A stretch of DNA of 53,656 nt, from the IMG/VR virus record IMGVR_UViG_3300042731_006363, positions 1 to 53,656 of that record, one strand, 5' to 3'. Source of the stretch: a virus. The notes beneath the pieces are model-generated. The model had not been told where the DNA came from. It ran no database searches and saw nothing but the letters and a program-made list of their open reading frames with translations. A program made the position numbers and the translations under genes. Numbering within the stretch: the stretch's first letter is position 1; every line of letters begins with the position of its first letter. Shown here piece after piece: positions 15,768-23,336 of the stretch.

Positions 15768-16403
15768 ATGATTAATCATTATACAGTAAATACAGAAAAT
15801 CCCAAATCATGGGATGAATATTTTTATAATATATGTAAGGTAGTTGCATCAAACTCAAAATGCCTTTCAAGGAAAATTGGAGCAGCAATTGTTTATGATA
15901 AGACAATAATTTCGACTGGTTATAATGGCCCACCAAGAGGGGTTCAAACATGTGATAATAGATGGTTAAATGATTCATCTATCAGAAATTATATCATCAA
16001 GAAAACTGATGATAAAAAATGGCTATATGTTTCACCAAAAGGCAAATTTTTTCAAAATAAACTAAAGGGTAAATGTCCAAGATATATTTCTGATATGGGA
16101 TTTCAATCAGGACAAGGACTTGAATGGTGTGTAGCGGGTCATGCAGAAAGAAACGCTATTGTCAATGCTGCTAGATTGGGTCTACATAAATTAAAAGGAA
16201 CAAAAATCTATATGACGTGTGGTGTGCCATGTACACCTTGTTTGATTGAAATTATAAATGCAGGTATTGAAGAAATAATTGTTACAGCATATCGTAATGC
16301 ATTTTACGATCAATCATCAAAATATTTATTAGATCAAAGTCAGATAGCTATTAGAACCTATGATTTCATAGAGGACGAAAAATCAACAGACAAGGATATT
16401 TGA
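15768..16403 (+). CDS. Deoxycytidylate deaminase
   Basis: A 211-residue zinc-dependent deaminase. The motifs are GHAERNAIVNAA (His ligand and catalytic Glu) and CGVPCTPC (Cys ligands). It converts dCMP to dUMP for thymidylate synthesis. I chose ATG 15768 (MINHYTVN) because AGGGGG sits just upstream. It is one of only two plus-strand genes and has its own promoter. An insertion (about residues 65-110, WLNDSSIRNYIIKKTDDKKW and after) lies between the N-terminal strand region and the zinc motif, as in T4-type dCMP deaminases. Confidence 0.92.
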   Translation: MINHYTVNTENPKSWDEYFYNICKVVASNSKCLSRKIGAAIVYDKTIISTGYNGPPRGVQTCDNRWLNDSSIRNYIIKKTDDKKWLYVSPKGKFFQNKLKGKCPRYISDMGFQSGQGLEWCVAGHAERNAIVNAARLGLHKLKGTKIYMTCGVPCTPCLIEIINAGIEEIIVTAYRNAFYDQSSKYLLDQSQIAIRTYDFIEDEKSTDKDI

Positions 16404-16404
16404 T

Positions 16405-16818
16405 ATGCCAAAAAAATTTTCTGATTTAGAAAGTGATGAAAAAAGGTTAATGGAAGATGAATTAGCTTCAAAATCTCAAGCATTAGGAATGAGTAGTTAT
16501 GAATCCTATGGAATAAACGAAAGACAAAATTTATTAGAGGATATGATAGGTTTATGTGCAACCTGTAAATCATTACAATATTGTAAAACTGAATTTGGAA
16601 ATGTTTTTGCAAAATGTATGGAATTTAAAATTAAATTAACTGGTCAAAATAGAATAACAGAATGTAATCTTCATTCGCCTATGAGAATGTTGACATTAGA
16701 GGAAATGTATTCTATTGCATATTTGATAGAATCAGATAATTCTATTATAAAAGGATTTATATCTAACGATAAAAAATTGAAGGGTAAACCAAAGAAAACA
16801 GGAATACCAACATCTTAA
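16405..16818 (+). CDS. Cys-containing hypothetical protein
   Basis: A 137-residue protein starting two bases after the deaminase stop, so co-transcribed. A CATCKSLQYCKTEFG...KCMEFKI...ECNLHSP set of cysteines (around residues 51-90) could bind zinc or an iron-sulfur cluster. The N-terminus is acidic and helical. I do not recognise the family. Confidence 0.65.
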   Translation: MPKKFSDLESDEKRLMEDELASKSQALGMSSYESYGINERQNLLEDMIGLCATCKSLQYCKTEFGNVFAKCMEFKIKLTGQNRITECNLHSPMRMLTLEEMYSIAYLIESDNSIIKGFISNDKKLKGKPKKTGIPTS

Positions 16819-16820
16819 AT

Positions 16821-16859
16821 AAAAAGGGTCTCCTTTTTAGAAGACCCCTTTTGATTTTT
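16821..16859. terminator. Bidirectional intrinsic terminator
   Basis: AAAAAGGGTCT pairs with AGACCCCTTTT with one mismatch, flanked by T-runs on both strands. It separates the convergent plus-strand deaminase operon and the minus-strand capsid gene. Confidence 0.82.
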
Positions 16860-16882
16860 ATTTGTAGCTATCTCAATAATGA

Positions 16883-18118
16883 TTATTGAGGAATATTGCT
16901 CAACTGAATCAATTGGTAATACTCTCTTGCCCCAAATAGGTGATTATGGATAGCATATCTACTCATCAAACCAACTGTTGGATGGAATGAATTTTCGAAA
17001 ACTGCTCTACTTGCCAATAACTGAATATAAGGCAAGTAAATAACACCTGTATCATATTCCGATGGGCCTTTATAACCAACAATTAGCTGATCTCTCGATT
17101 CAAATGTATCCCTGTAAACAACAAGTCTACCATCAAGAGAACCAATTCTGCTAACACCTGTAGGTTGTGTGGTTACATCACCCGGAACGGGAGCAATAGC
17201 AAAAGCCGCTAGAGTTTCAAGAATTGCAACTGCTCTTGGATTACCAACAATCCAATTACCACTTCCTCTACGAGTATTGATTGCGATATCCTGAGTACGT
17301 CTAAGAATATGATGATATAGTTCTCTATATCTTTCCATTTCCCATCTACCCTTGACACCTTGAGCACTCGCAAGAAAATCCCATGTGGTATCATAACCTG
17401 AAACACCACGAACTGTTGCATCAATAGCTGCAATAAGTTCACGATCAATCTCTTGTGTGATTTCATATGCAAGGATATCCATCATTTCTTCTTCTAAATC
17501 CAATCCATGCATAGCTTTCAGGTCTTGAGCAATTTCAAGAGACCATCTGCTTCTTAATTTTCTAGTCTTTGCTTCTACTTGAGTTTTTTCAACTGTCAGA
17601 TTGACTTCACGAATATGGGTTCCAGCACCGACACCAAGACCAATATCATTACCAACACCCGAACCTGCTTTAGAACCTAAAGCTTCACCTGCTGATGTGA
17701 TATATGACCCTGAATAAGTGCTATCAATATTATTATACCCTAATTCTGTGGTATTAGCTACATAGGTTCCTGCTGTTGTACCTGCTCTAAATCTTAAAGC
17801 AAATGCAAGACCAACCGGGCCTGTAAGAGGTTGAACACCAACTAGTTGATGTGCCACCAATTCAGGGAAAGTTCTCCTAACCATAGGAACTGCAATCTTG
17901 TGAAACATACCTGAAGTAGGATAAGTTGTACCACTAATACCTCTACCATCACCTGCTCCAAGTGAATCTGCTCCATCAGACCATCCAATGGTTTCCATTA
18001 GGAAATTATGTTGGTTTTCAAGCATGATTGCTGTTGACTTTCTAACTCTGTCAGAATCTATTACTTTTCCCTCTTGCAGAACAGCATCCCACTTTTTAAC
18101 TAAATCACGAATATTCAT
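16883..18118 (-). CDS. 23: Major capsid protein, T4 gp23-like
   Basis: About 411 residues. I start at ATG 18118 (MNIRDLVKKW), 8 bases after AGGAGG; ATG 18124 is only 2 bases from it. The N-terminus aligns with T4 gp23: L-x-x-K-W-x-x-x-L near 6-15, ENQ at about 35, then a likely prohead-protease site at FLME. The region VPMVRRTFPELVAHQLVGVQ matches gp23 VMGMVRRAIPNLIAFDICGVQ. It forms the head lattice. T4 gp23 is 521 residues, so this lacks some insertion-domain sequence. Confidence 0.92.
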   Translation of the reverse strand: MNIRDLVKKWDAVLQEGKVIDSDRVRKSTAIMLENQHNFLMETIGWSDGADSLGAGDGRGISGTTYPTSGMFHKIAVPMVRRTFPELVAHQLVGVQPLTGPVGLAFALRFRAGTTAGTYVANTTELGYNNIDSTYSGSYITSAGEALGSKAGSGVGNDIGLGVGAGTHIREVNLTVEKTQVEAKTRKLRSRWSLEIAQDLKAMHGLDLEEEMMDILAYEITQEIDRELIAAIDATVRGVSGYDTTWDFLASAQGVKGRWEMERYRELYHHILRRTQDIAINTRRGSGNWIVGNPRAVAILETLAAFAIAPVPGDVTTQPTGVSRIGSLDGRLVVYRDTFESRDQLIVGYKGPSEYDTGVIYLPYIQLLASRAVFENSFHPTVGLMSRYAIHNHLFGAREYYQLIQLSNIPQ

Positions 18119-18170
18119 AGTCATATCCTCCTAGTTTTTTATTATAAATACTGCAAACAGGTTTTTTTCA

Positions 18171-18977
18171 TTACATTTTGTTTTCTTTCAATACTGAAAG
18201 ATATCTGTCAAGATGTTGTTTGAAAGGACTATCATCTTCATCAAGTTGATCATCATCATCTTGATTATCATCTTCATTAATGAGTTTACCCTTACCATCT
18301 ACATCATGAGATTCATCTTTCTTTTTCTTTTTCTTTTTTTTGTCGTTATCATCATCATCATCTTCATCATCATCATCATTTCCATTGTAAGCTTCCAAAA
18401 TAACGTCAAATTTGCGGTCAATCTCTGTTCTATCCGTAATACCCTCAAGCATTGAAAGAACATGATTTTTTTGATTTTCTGTAAGTCCATCAGATTTACG
18501 TCTGACGTACAATTCAGCCGCTAAGTCTTGAGCATCTTTTCTAGTCTCAAGTTTTTCAGAAATTGTCTTGTCGAGTTCCCTTTTCAATTCAACTATTTCA
18601 GTCTTAGCTTCCTTCAATAGTGATTTTATTTCCTCATCTAGCAACCCTTCATCTACACCAAGTCTAACTTTGAACTGCTCAATTAAATCGGCATAAAGTT
18701 CACCCTTACGAGCATATTCAAGAACCTTATCAGGAATTTGCATTTCATTCTCAAGAATTTCATCTACAAAATTAGAGAATTTAGATGTGATATCTTCCTT
18801 ATAGGCATCAAATTTTTGCTCATATTCTTCAATAAGTTTCTCTTTAGCTTCTTTAAGCATTTCGTCCAGGTTTTCTTTGGCTTTAAGCTCAATCAAAGTT
18901 TCCAATTTTTCTTTGATAGCTTCCTGTTCTTTTTCTTCCAATTTCTGAACACCTAACATTTCAAGAAGTTTGTCCAT
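18171..18977 (-). CDS. 22: Prohead scaffold protein, T4 gp22-like
   Basis: A 268-residue, highly charged, coiled-coil protein directly upstream of the capsid gene, as gene 22 is in T4. The N-terminal two-thirds is long helix (EKEQEAIKEKLETLIELKAK); the C-terminal third has long Asp/Glu runs and a Lys run (about residues 200-225), then a helical end (HLDRYLSVLKENKM). It builds the core around which the capsid assembles and is normally digested by the gp21-type protease. A late promoter box lies at 19031-19038. Confidence 0.85.
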   Translation of the reverse strand: MDKLLEMLGVQKLEEKEQEAIKEKLETLIELKAKENLDEMLKEAKEKLIEEYEQKFDAYKEDITSKFSNFVDEILENEMQIPDKVLEYARKGELYADLIEQFKVRLGVDEGLLDEEIKSLLKEAKTEIVELKRELDKTISEKLETRKDAQDLAAELYVRRKSDGLTENQKNHVLSMLEGITDRTEIDRKFDVILEAYNGNDDDDEDDDDDNDKKKKKKKKDESHDVDGKGKLINEDDNQDDDDQLDEDDSPFKQHLDRYLSVLKENKM

Positions 18978-19030
18978 AAGCTATATATCCTCCTAGAGAT
19001 GGATTTGATTCCATTACTATTTTCTATTAT

Positions 19031-19038
19031 TATTTATA
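19031..19038 (-). promoter_or_regulatory. T4-type late promoter box for scaffold and capsid
   Basis: TATAAATA on the minus strand about 55 bases before the scaffold start and just after the terminator at 19055-19099. This gives the scaffold-capsid pair an independent late transcript. Confidence 0.68.
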
Positions 19039-19054
19039 TAGATTATACAAAATA

Positions 19055-19099
19055 TACAAAAAAAGCCCAAATTACAGAATATATCTATAATTTGGGCTT
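19055..19099 (-). terminator. Intrinsic terminator after the tagged-gene block
   Basis: A perfect 12-base-pair stem (AAGCCCAAATTA with TAATTTGGGCTT) followed on the minus strand by seven T. It ends the transcript carrying the tagged genes 19127-22572. Confidence 0.88.
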
Positions 19100-19126
19100 C
19101 AAAAATTTTTGATTATATCTTAGAAT

Positions 19127-19636
19127 TTAAAAATTCTTACTAATTAACTCCATATCCCTTTCAGGTATCCGATCTCTATTATCATTTAGAGTTTTCTTCA
19201 TTTTCTTGAAATAATCTTGCATTCCTTTGATCATCTTTTCAGGAGTTGCCGTTTTCTTTCTCCATCCGATCTTGACCTTACCAAATGCCATATGTGAACC
19301 CGGTTCAGGGTCAACTTTTATTCCACCACCAACAGAAAGTTCAGCAACAATTTTATCCTTGATAAAATGCCCTTCAGTAAATGAATTCCATCCTATCATC
19401 CATGAGTGAAATACAGGGTCATTTTGAATAATTCCATTTTGAAATTGAGATTTATCTTTACCAAGAGCAAATTGTAAATGAATTGATGATCCTAAACTAG
19501 TAGATGCATGGCATCTAACAAAAGATTTAGGGAATACTTTTTTAATTGCAGATTCCATATTTTTACAAAATTCATCAACTGTCATTGTTGCTTCATTTAT
19601 CGTATTGTTTTCATTTAAAAAGGTTTTCAGTCTCAT
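19127..19636 (-). CDS. Tagged protein, unknown function
   Basis: A 169-residue protein starting MRLKTFLNE, the LNE-type tag, with an AGGAGA site before ATG 19636. The body contains AIKKVFPKSFV, similar to AIEKVFPTKV in the protein at 21470-21748, and a beta-rich middle (SIHLQFALG, AELSVGGGIKV). These two may share a domain. Last gene before the terminator at 19055. Function unknown; capsid-targeted by inference. Confidence 0.72.
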   Translation of the reverse strand: MRLKTFLNENNTINEATMTVDEFCKNMESAIKKVFPKSFVRCHASTSLGSSIHLQFALGKDKSQFQNGIIQNDPVFHSWMIGWNSFTEGHFIKDKIVAELSVGGGIKVDPEPGSHMAFGKVKIGWRKKTATPEKMIKGMQDYFKKMKKTLNDNRDRIPERDMELISKNF

Positions 19637-20197
19637 TTATTTCTCCTTGTCTACATTATATCCCATTCCAATAGATTCTACATCTATCCATCTGATATCT
19701 TTATTTTTAGCAAGATTTTTTATATCTGACATTGATAGTCTCATTGCAGGTCTCATACCATCATGTAGACTAACAATGGTTCCATGAATACCTGAGAAGT
19801 AGGTTTGTTTGTTCATGTTGGATTTCCCAACTAATTTAGCAATAAAATCCTGTTTTTTCTTATCAAAGTCTGTAAATTCAACTTCAGAAGCTTCATTTAG
19901 ATCATTATCCACACTCTCTTTAAAGACCTTTCCTGATTGAGTTGCAGATATATTTGGATTATTGCCTTTAGCAATCTTCTCAATATAATCTTTAACCTGT
20001 TTAGGTGGATTCTTTATATAATAAGTAACTTTGCGGTTTCTATCAATATGAGCTATCTTTTCATAGTCTCCATGAACTTCTTTTGCTTTGTTATATACAG
20101 ATATACCATTTCCTAAATGTCCTGAACCAAGATCAAATTTCCTTTCAAGAATGGTTTCTATATAAACTTTTTGAATCTTTTCATTTATTTCATCCAT
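19637..20197 (-). CDS. Tagged protein, unknown function
   Basis: A 186-residue protein whose start is NEKIQKVYIETILERKF, the second tag type (ending ILE). A segment LGNGISVYNKAKEVHGDYEK followed by IAHIDRNRKVTYY looks like a conserved domain that I recall from other phage head regions without a known activity. The C-terminal part has GIHGTIVSLHDGMRPAMRLS. A second possible cut site lies at VDNDLNEAS near residue 115. Function unknown. Confidence 0.68.
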   Translation of the reverse strand: MDEINEKIQKVYIETILERKFDLGSGHLGNGISVYNKAKEVHGDYEKIAHIDRNRKVTYYIKNPPKQVKDYIEKIAKGNNPNISATQSGKVFKESVDNDLNEASEVEFTDFDKKKQDFIAKLVGKSNMNKQTYFSGIHGTIVSLHDGMRPAMRLSMSDIKNLAKNKDIRWIDVESIGMGYNVDKEK

Positions 20198-20688
20198 TAT
20201 TCATCTCCCATCAGCATATTTAGAAATTCTTGACCTTTTTTTCCCATTTTTTTTGCAATTTTCATGGTATCGGGTCTAATTGACATACCTTTATATGTAT
20301 CTTTGCCGATTGTTTTCCAATATTCATTAAACCATTTTTTATCACTTGATATAAAAGTTCTTAAAAGACTCAAATCAGAAGGCATATGACCTAATTTTTG
20401 ATGTTCTTTTGCAATTAAAAGCAATAAATCAGCCTCTTTTTTATTACCTTTTACAAGTTGATTCAAAATTGCATATTCAGTATGGTAATTTATATCTTCA
20501 AGAAAATCCATGATCTCTTTAGGAGTAAAACTTCTATCTTCTTTCTCATAGCCTGTTGTTTTTTTTATATAATCAGAGAATCCTTTATGTGCAAGTATCC
20601 CACCTTTACCAATAACATTAGCCAAAGACTGCATATACTTACCAAACTCTTCATCTGATTGTTCATTTAGGTAACTTTTTAATTTCAT
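20197..20688 (-). CDS. Tagged helical protein, unknown function
   Basis: A 163-residue protein starting MKLKSYLNE, nearly the same tag as the partial gene at the left edge. The rest is helical and Lys-rich with KGGILAHKGFSDYI and YWKTIGKDTYKGMSIRPDTM. No family recognised. The gene ends on the first base of the next start. Confidence 0.7.
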   Translation of the reverse strand: MKLKSYLNEQSDEEFGKYMQSLANVIGKGGILAHKGFSDYIKKTTGYEKEDRSFTPKEIMDFLEDINYHTEYAILNQLVKGNKKEADLLLLIAKEHQKLGHMPSDLSLLRTFISSDKKWFNEYWKTIGKDTYKGMSIRPDTMKIAKKMGKKGQEFLNMLMGDE

Positions 20689-20724
20689 TGCTAATTATCT
20701 CCATCCATCTATTTTTTTAATTTT

Positions 20725-21171
20725 TTATAATCTATGTTTCAAAATAGTTTTCTCATAAATATTTTGAATTGTTCTTATTTCTGTCTGTTCTTCTGTTTCC
20801 TCAGACATTTTTTTAATTTGTTTATCAGTATATCCTATCTTTTTCAAAAAGTCAATAGCTTCTTTCTTTGTCATTCCCCCCATGATATTAGCACCTGCAT
20901 CAGACATTTTAAGTGTCTTTTTAGCTATTTTAAGCTGATGTTTTTCAGGAACAGAAAGTTTTTTAGCTTCACCCATTATTTTTTTTGCCATTTTTTGATG
21001 AAATTGACAATATTTCTTTGATTTAGCAACCTTTTCATCACAATCCGGGGCCGCACACTTAACTAAGTTCTTTGAAGCTTCATTCTGAATAACCTTATCA
21101 TAAGCACTTAAAATCTTTTCATTTTCATCTGAATTCCTAAAATCTCTATTTAATCTATCTCTTAATTTCAT
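20725..21171 (-). CDS. Double-tagged zinc-site protein
   Basis: A 148-residue protein. The N-terminus carries a degenerate first-type tag (MKLRDRLNR) followed by the second type (NEKILSAYDKVIQNEASK). Residues about 38-62 hold CAAPDCDEKVAKSKKYCQFH, a probable C-C-C-H zinc site. The C-terminus, TIQNIYEKTILK, echoes the second-type tag. The base sequence coding the second tag is close to that in the next upstream gene (21382-21420). Function unknown. Confidence 0.68.
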   Translation of the reverse strand: MKLRDRLNRDFRNSDENEKILSAYDKVIQNEASKNLVKCAAPDCDEKVAKSKKYCQFHQKMAKKIMGEAKKLSVPEKHQLKIAKKTLKMSDAGANIMGGMTKKEAIDFLKKIGYTDKQIKKMSEETEEQTEIRTIQNIYEKTILKHRL

Positions 21172-21191
21172 AATAAATATATCCTCTTTTT

Positions 21192-21467
21192 TTATTTTTT
21201 AAATAAAGCTTTAGCTGTATTATAAATCCATTTGGCTTGATCTTTAGAAAATCCTTTATTTTTCTCATATGATTTTTCCATACCTTTTGCCATTTTATAG
21301 ATTTCATTGTCCTCTTTGTCTTTAAACATATTCATAATGGCTTTAAGAGTTCCGTGAGCTTTTTTAGTGGCATCTTCCAATAGCATCTTATCATATGCAC
21401 TTAGAATTTTCTCATTTATTTCCTTATTTGTTGCTTCTCTTTCTATAATATCTTTATATAATGTCAT
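21192..21467 (-). CDS. Double-tagged small protein
   Basis: A 91-residue protein starting MTLYKDIIEREA (possible IIE cut) and then NEKILSAYDKMLLEDATKK, the second tag type. The remaining 55 residues are helical and Lys-rich (GFSKDQAKWIYNTAKALFKK). It looks like a minimal passenger behind two tags. Function unknown. Confidence 0.66.
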   Translation of the reverse strand: MTLYKDIIEREATNKEINEKILSAYDKMLLEDATKKAHGTLKAIMNMFKDKEDNEIYKMAKGMEKSYEKNKGFSKDQAKWIYNTAKALFKK

Positions 21468-21469
21468 TT

Positions 21470-21748
21470 TTATAATTCCTCAATTTCTATTGTAGTTCCT
21501 TTCCATTTTACAATAGAATCTTTTATTTTTTTCTTAATAAAATTTTCGATGGCATCAATTTTACTAAAATTGTCCATATCCTCATCATCCACAAAGCTTG
21601 AAAGATGGAGTATGAACTTCTGTTTAGTCTCCACCTTTTTAACTTTTGTGGGAAAGACCTTCTCGATGGCTTTTTTTATCTGTATATCAGAAGACTCATT
21701 AAGAATAGAATCCTCATAAGCTTCTTGAATTTTTTCCTTTTCAAACAT
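21470..21748 (-). CDS. Tagged small protein
   Basis: A 92-residue protein starting EKEKIQEAYEDSILNESS, second tag type with an LNE cut site. The body (AIEKVFPTKVKKVETKQKF then IENFIKKKIKDSIVKW) may be a small alpha/beta domain related to part of the 19127-19636 protein. It follows the protease gene directly. Function unknown. Confidence 0.66.
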   Translation of the reverse strand: MFEKEKIQEAYEDSILNESSDIQIKKAIEKVFPTKVKKVETKQKFILHLSSFVDDEDMDNFSKIDAIENFIKKKIKDSIVKWKGTTIEIEEL

Positions 21749-21750
21749 AA

Positions 21751-22572
21751 TTACACGTCCAAATATTTAATTATCATACTTGCTATTCCATCGAATAGTT
21801 TATCATATAATTTGTTATAATCTTTTGGGTCTGAAGGAATAGAAATCTTAAGGTCATACCATCTGTTCAAACCTGATAATGCCTTTTGTCTGTCTCCAAT
21901 AAGAAATCTAACAAAATCATCAACTACATAACTAACATCTCTATTCTTAAAAGATTTAGCTTCAGGTATCATAGAGTCAATAGTTTTCATCAGATAATCA
22001 AAGTATACTTTTTGAGCTTCTTTGATCTTAGCTTCATCAGGAACAACAGTCTGATTTGGTGAACCAATACCCACCATCTGAAATTCTTGACCCTCATAGA
22101 TACCATTCACCCATGAAGGATTATTACTTGGGTCTGTCACCAAATCCCATGTAATCAGGTGAAAATCCTCATTGACATATCCATCATCCCCAACTGTTCC
22201 CAATCCTCTTGAACTAATTCCCATTTGACCTTCTTTAACAAGAGTCTTTGCAATATTACCCATTGGAGTATCAAGAATCTTTGCCTTTCCATAAAGGTCA
22301 TTTCCTCTCCATTCCAATTTGGTTGTTCTAATTGCAATCTTATCAGGATTCACTTCAGGATTAGGTGGATGACCTAATTCACCCCAAAGACATTTCTTGG
22401 AAACTTTCTCATTGACCTTTTCAACTTCTCTTTCCAAAAGATTCTTTTTATAGACTCTCTTGTTATTGTTTTTTAGTTCAGCACTTGAGAAAATACCGAC
22501 TGCAAACATATCTTTGGTATTTTTATCCTCATGTAGCTCAAAATCATAGCTCATTTCTGTAATCAACTTCAT
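21751..22572 (-). CDS. 21: Prohead core protease, T4 gp21-like
   Basis: A 273-residue serine protease of the herpesvirus assemblin-like fold. The catalytic His is in WGELGHP (His about 68) and the catalytic Ser in GQMGISSRG (Ser about 120). The region IRTTKLEWRGNDLYGKAKIL and TPMGNIAKTLVKEG also fit. It cuts scaffold, capsid and internal proteins after a (I/L)xE motif during head maturation. T4 gp21 is 212 residues; the longer C-terminus here may be self-processed. It sits between the portal-linked genes and the scaffold, as in T4. Confidence 0.93.
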   Translation of the reverse strand: MKLITEMSYDFELHEDKNTKDMFAVGIFSSAELKNNNKRVYKKNLLEREVEKVNEKVSKKCLWGELGHPPNPEVNPDKIAIRTTKLEWRGNDLYGKAKILDTPMGNIAKTLVKEGQMGISSRGLGTVGDDGYVNEDFHLITWDLVTDPSNNPSWVNGIYEGQEFQMVGIGSPNQTVVPDEAKIKEAQKVYFDYLMKTIDSMIPEAKSFKNRDVSYVVDDFVRFLIGDRQKALSGLNRWYDLKISIPSDPKDYNKLYDKLFDGIASMIIKYLDV

Positions 22573-22607
22573 ATCATTATCTCCTTATTGTATTAAAAAT
22601 TAATACC

Positions 22608-22811
22608 TTACCCTAATTTATCTAATATTTTTTGAAGTCCTTTTGCATCTTTAGATGTAATATATGGAGAACCTTCTTGATCAATAGCAAGGGCAATTGC
22701 ACGTTTTAAAAGCTTTTCATCTTCACTTGAAAGATTTAATTTTTTAGCTTCATTAACTTTTGGTTGATCTTTTAAAGCTTTTTCTAAAAATTCATTTAAT
22801 GTACTTGGCAT
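22608..22811 (-). CDS. Small tagged protein (STLNEFLEK tag), copy 2
   Basis: I start at ATG 22811 (MPSTLNEFLEK), after an AAGGATAAT site; a longer frame from 22868 would run through the upstream gene. 67 residues. The first 21 match the 2014-2280 protein; the rest (SSEDEKLLKRAIALAIDQEG) is unrelated. It lies between the portal and protease genes, where T4 has genes 67 and 68. Function unknown. Confidence 0.7.
   Translation of the reverse strand: MPSTLNEFLEKALKDQPKVNEAKKLNLSSEDEKLLKRAIALAIDQEGSPYITSKDAKGLQKILDKLG
22748..22811 (-). repeat. 64-base tag repeat, copy 2
   Basis: Matches 2217-2280 with three mismatches. The boundary falls at the end of the shared tag (…KVNE). Confidence 0.9.
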
Positions 22812-22812
22812 A

Positions 22813-23034
22813 TTATCCTTCCCCTTCTTCTCCTGCATCTCCTTCATTCCCATCAATACCACCATCATTATTATCTTGAGAAGTAGCAGGATTAATATTT
22901 TGTTTTAATCCTAATTTATCTTTTAAGAAAACATCTCTTTTTCCTGCAATTTCTTGTTTTATAATGTCTTTTGCATCCACATACTCATCATTTTCAAAAT
23001 GATCTAATGCTTTTCTTATCTTATCTCTATCCAT
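22813..23034 (-). CDS. Small acidic prohead core-like protein
   Basis: A 73-residue protein. RKALDHFENDEYVDAKDIIK then KRDVFLKDKLGL resembles the small core proteins found beside the protease gene in T4-like phages, typically A...F..DDF..AK......KRD.FL..KLGL. The C-terminus is very acidic and Gly-rich. I infer a minor core or scaffold component comparable in position to T4 gp67/gp68. An AAAGGAG site lies before ATG 23034. Confidence 0.62.
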   Translation of the reverse strand: MDRDKIRKALDHFENDEYVDAKDIIKQEIAGKRDVFLKDKLGLKQNINPATSQDNNDGGIDGNEGDAGEEGEG

Positions 23035-23051
23035 TTTACATTTTCTCCTTT

Positions 23052-23294
23052 TTAATATTTTTTCACCAAATATTTAGCATAATCATTTGCATCTTTTTCA
23101 TTTGGGAATATTTTGGTTATATCCAAAAACTTATTGGCATCAGTATCTTTCAGTTTAACTCCATATCCTTCCATATTTTCCCTTCCCCATACGGCATAAA
23201 CATGAGCTTCAATACCATACTCTTTGTTCTTGAAAACACTAATAGGTTTTTTGTCTTTACTTGCTTCACCTAAATATTTGTCTGTTAAGTCCAT
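23052..23294 (-). CDS. Small tagged protein, unknown function
   Basis: An 80-residue protein starting MDLTDKYLGEASKDKK, the LGE-type tag. The passenger, about 70 residues, contains EYGIEAHVYAVWGRENMEGYG and looks like a compact alpha/beta domain. Two late promoter boxes precede it (23314-23331), so it begins a late transcript with the core and protease genes. Function unknown. Confidence 0.7.
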   Translation of the reverse strand: MDLTDKYLGEASKDKKPISVFKNKEYGIEAHVYAVWGRENMEGYGVKLKDTDANKFLDITKIFPNEKDANDYAKYLVKKY

Positions 23295-23313
23295 AATAAA
23301 TTCTCCTAATAAT

Positions 23314-23331
23314 TATTTATATATATTTATA
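23314..23331 (-). promoter_or_regulatory. Tandem T4-type late promoter boxes
   Basis: Two TATAAATA boxes 10 bases apart on the minus strand (23321-23314 and 23331-23324), between the portal stop and the small tagged gene at 23294. Confidence 0.62.
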
Positions 23332-23336
23332 AAAAA

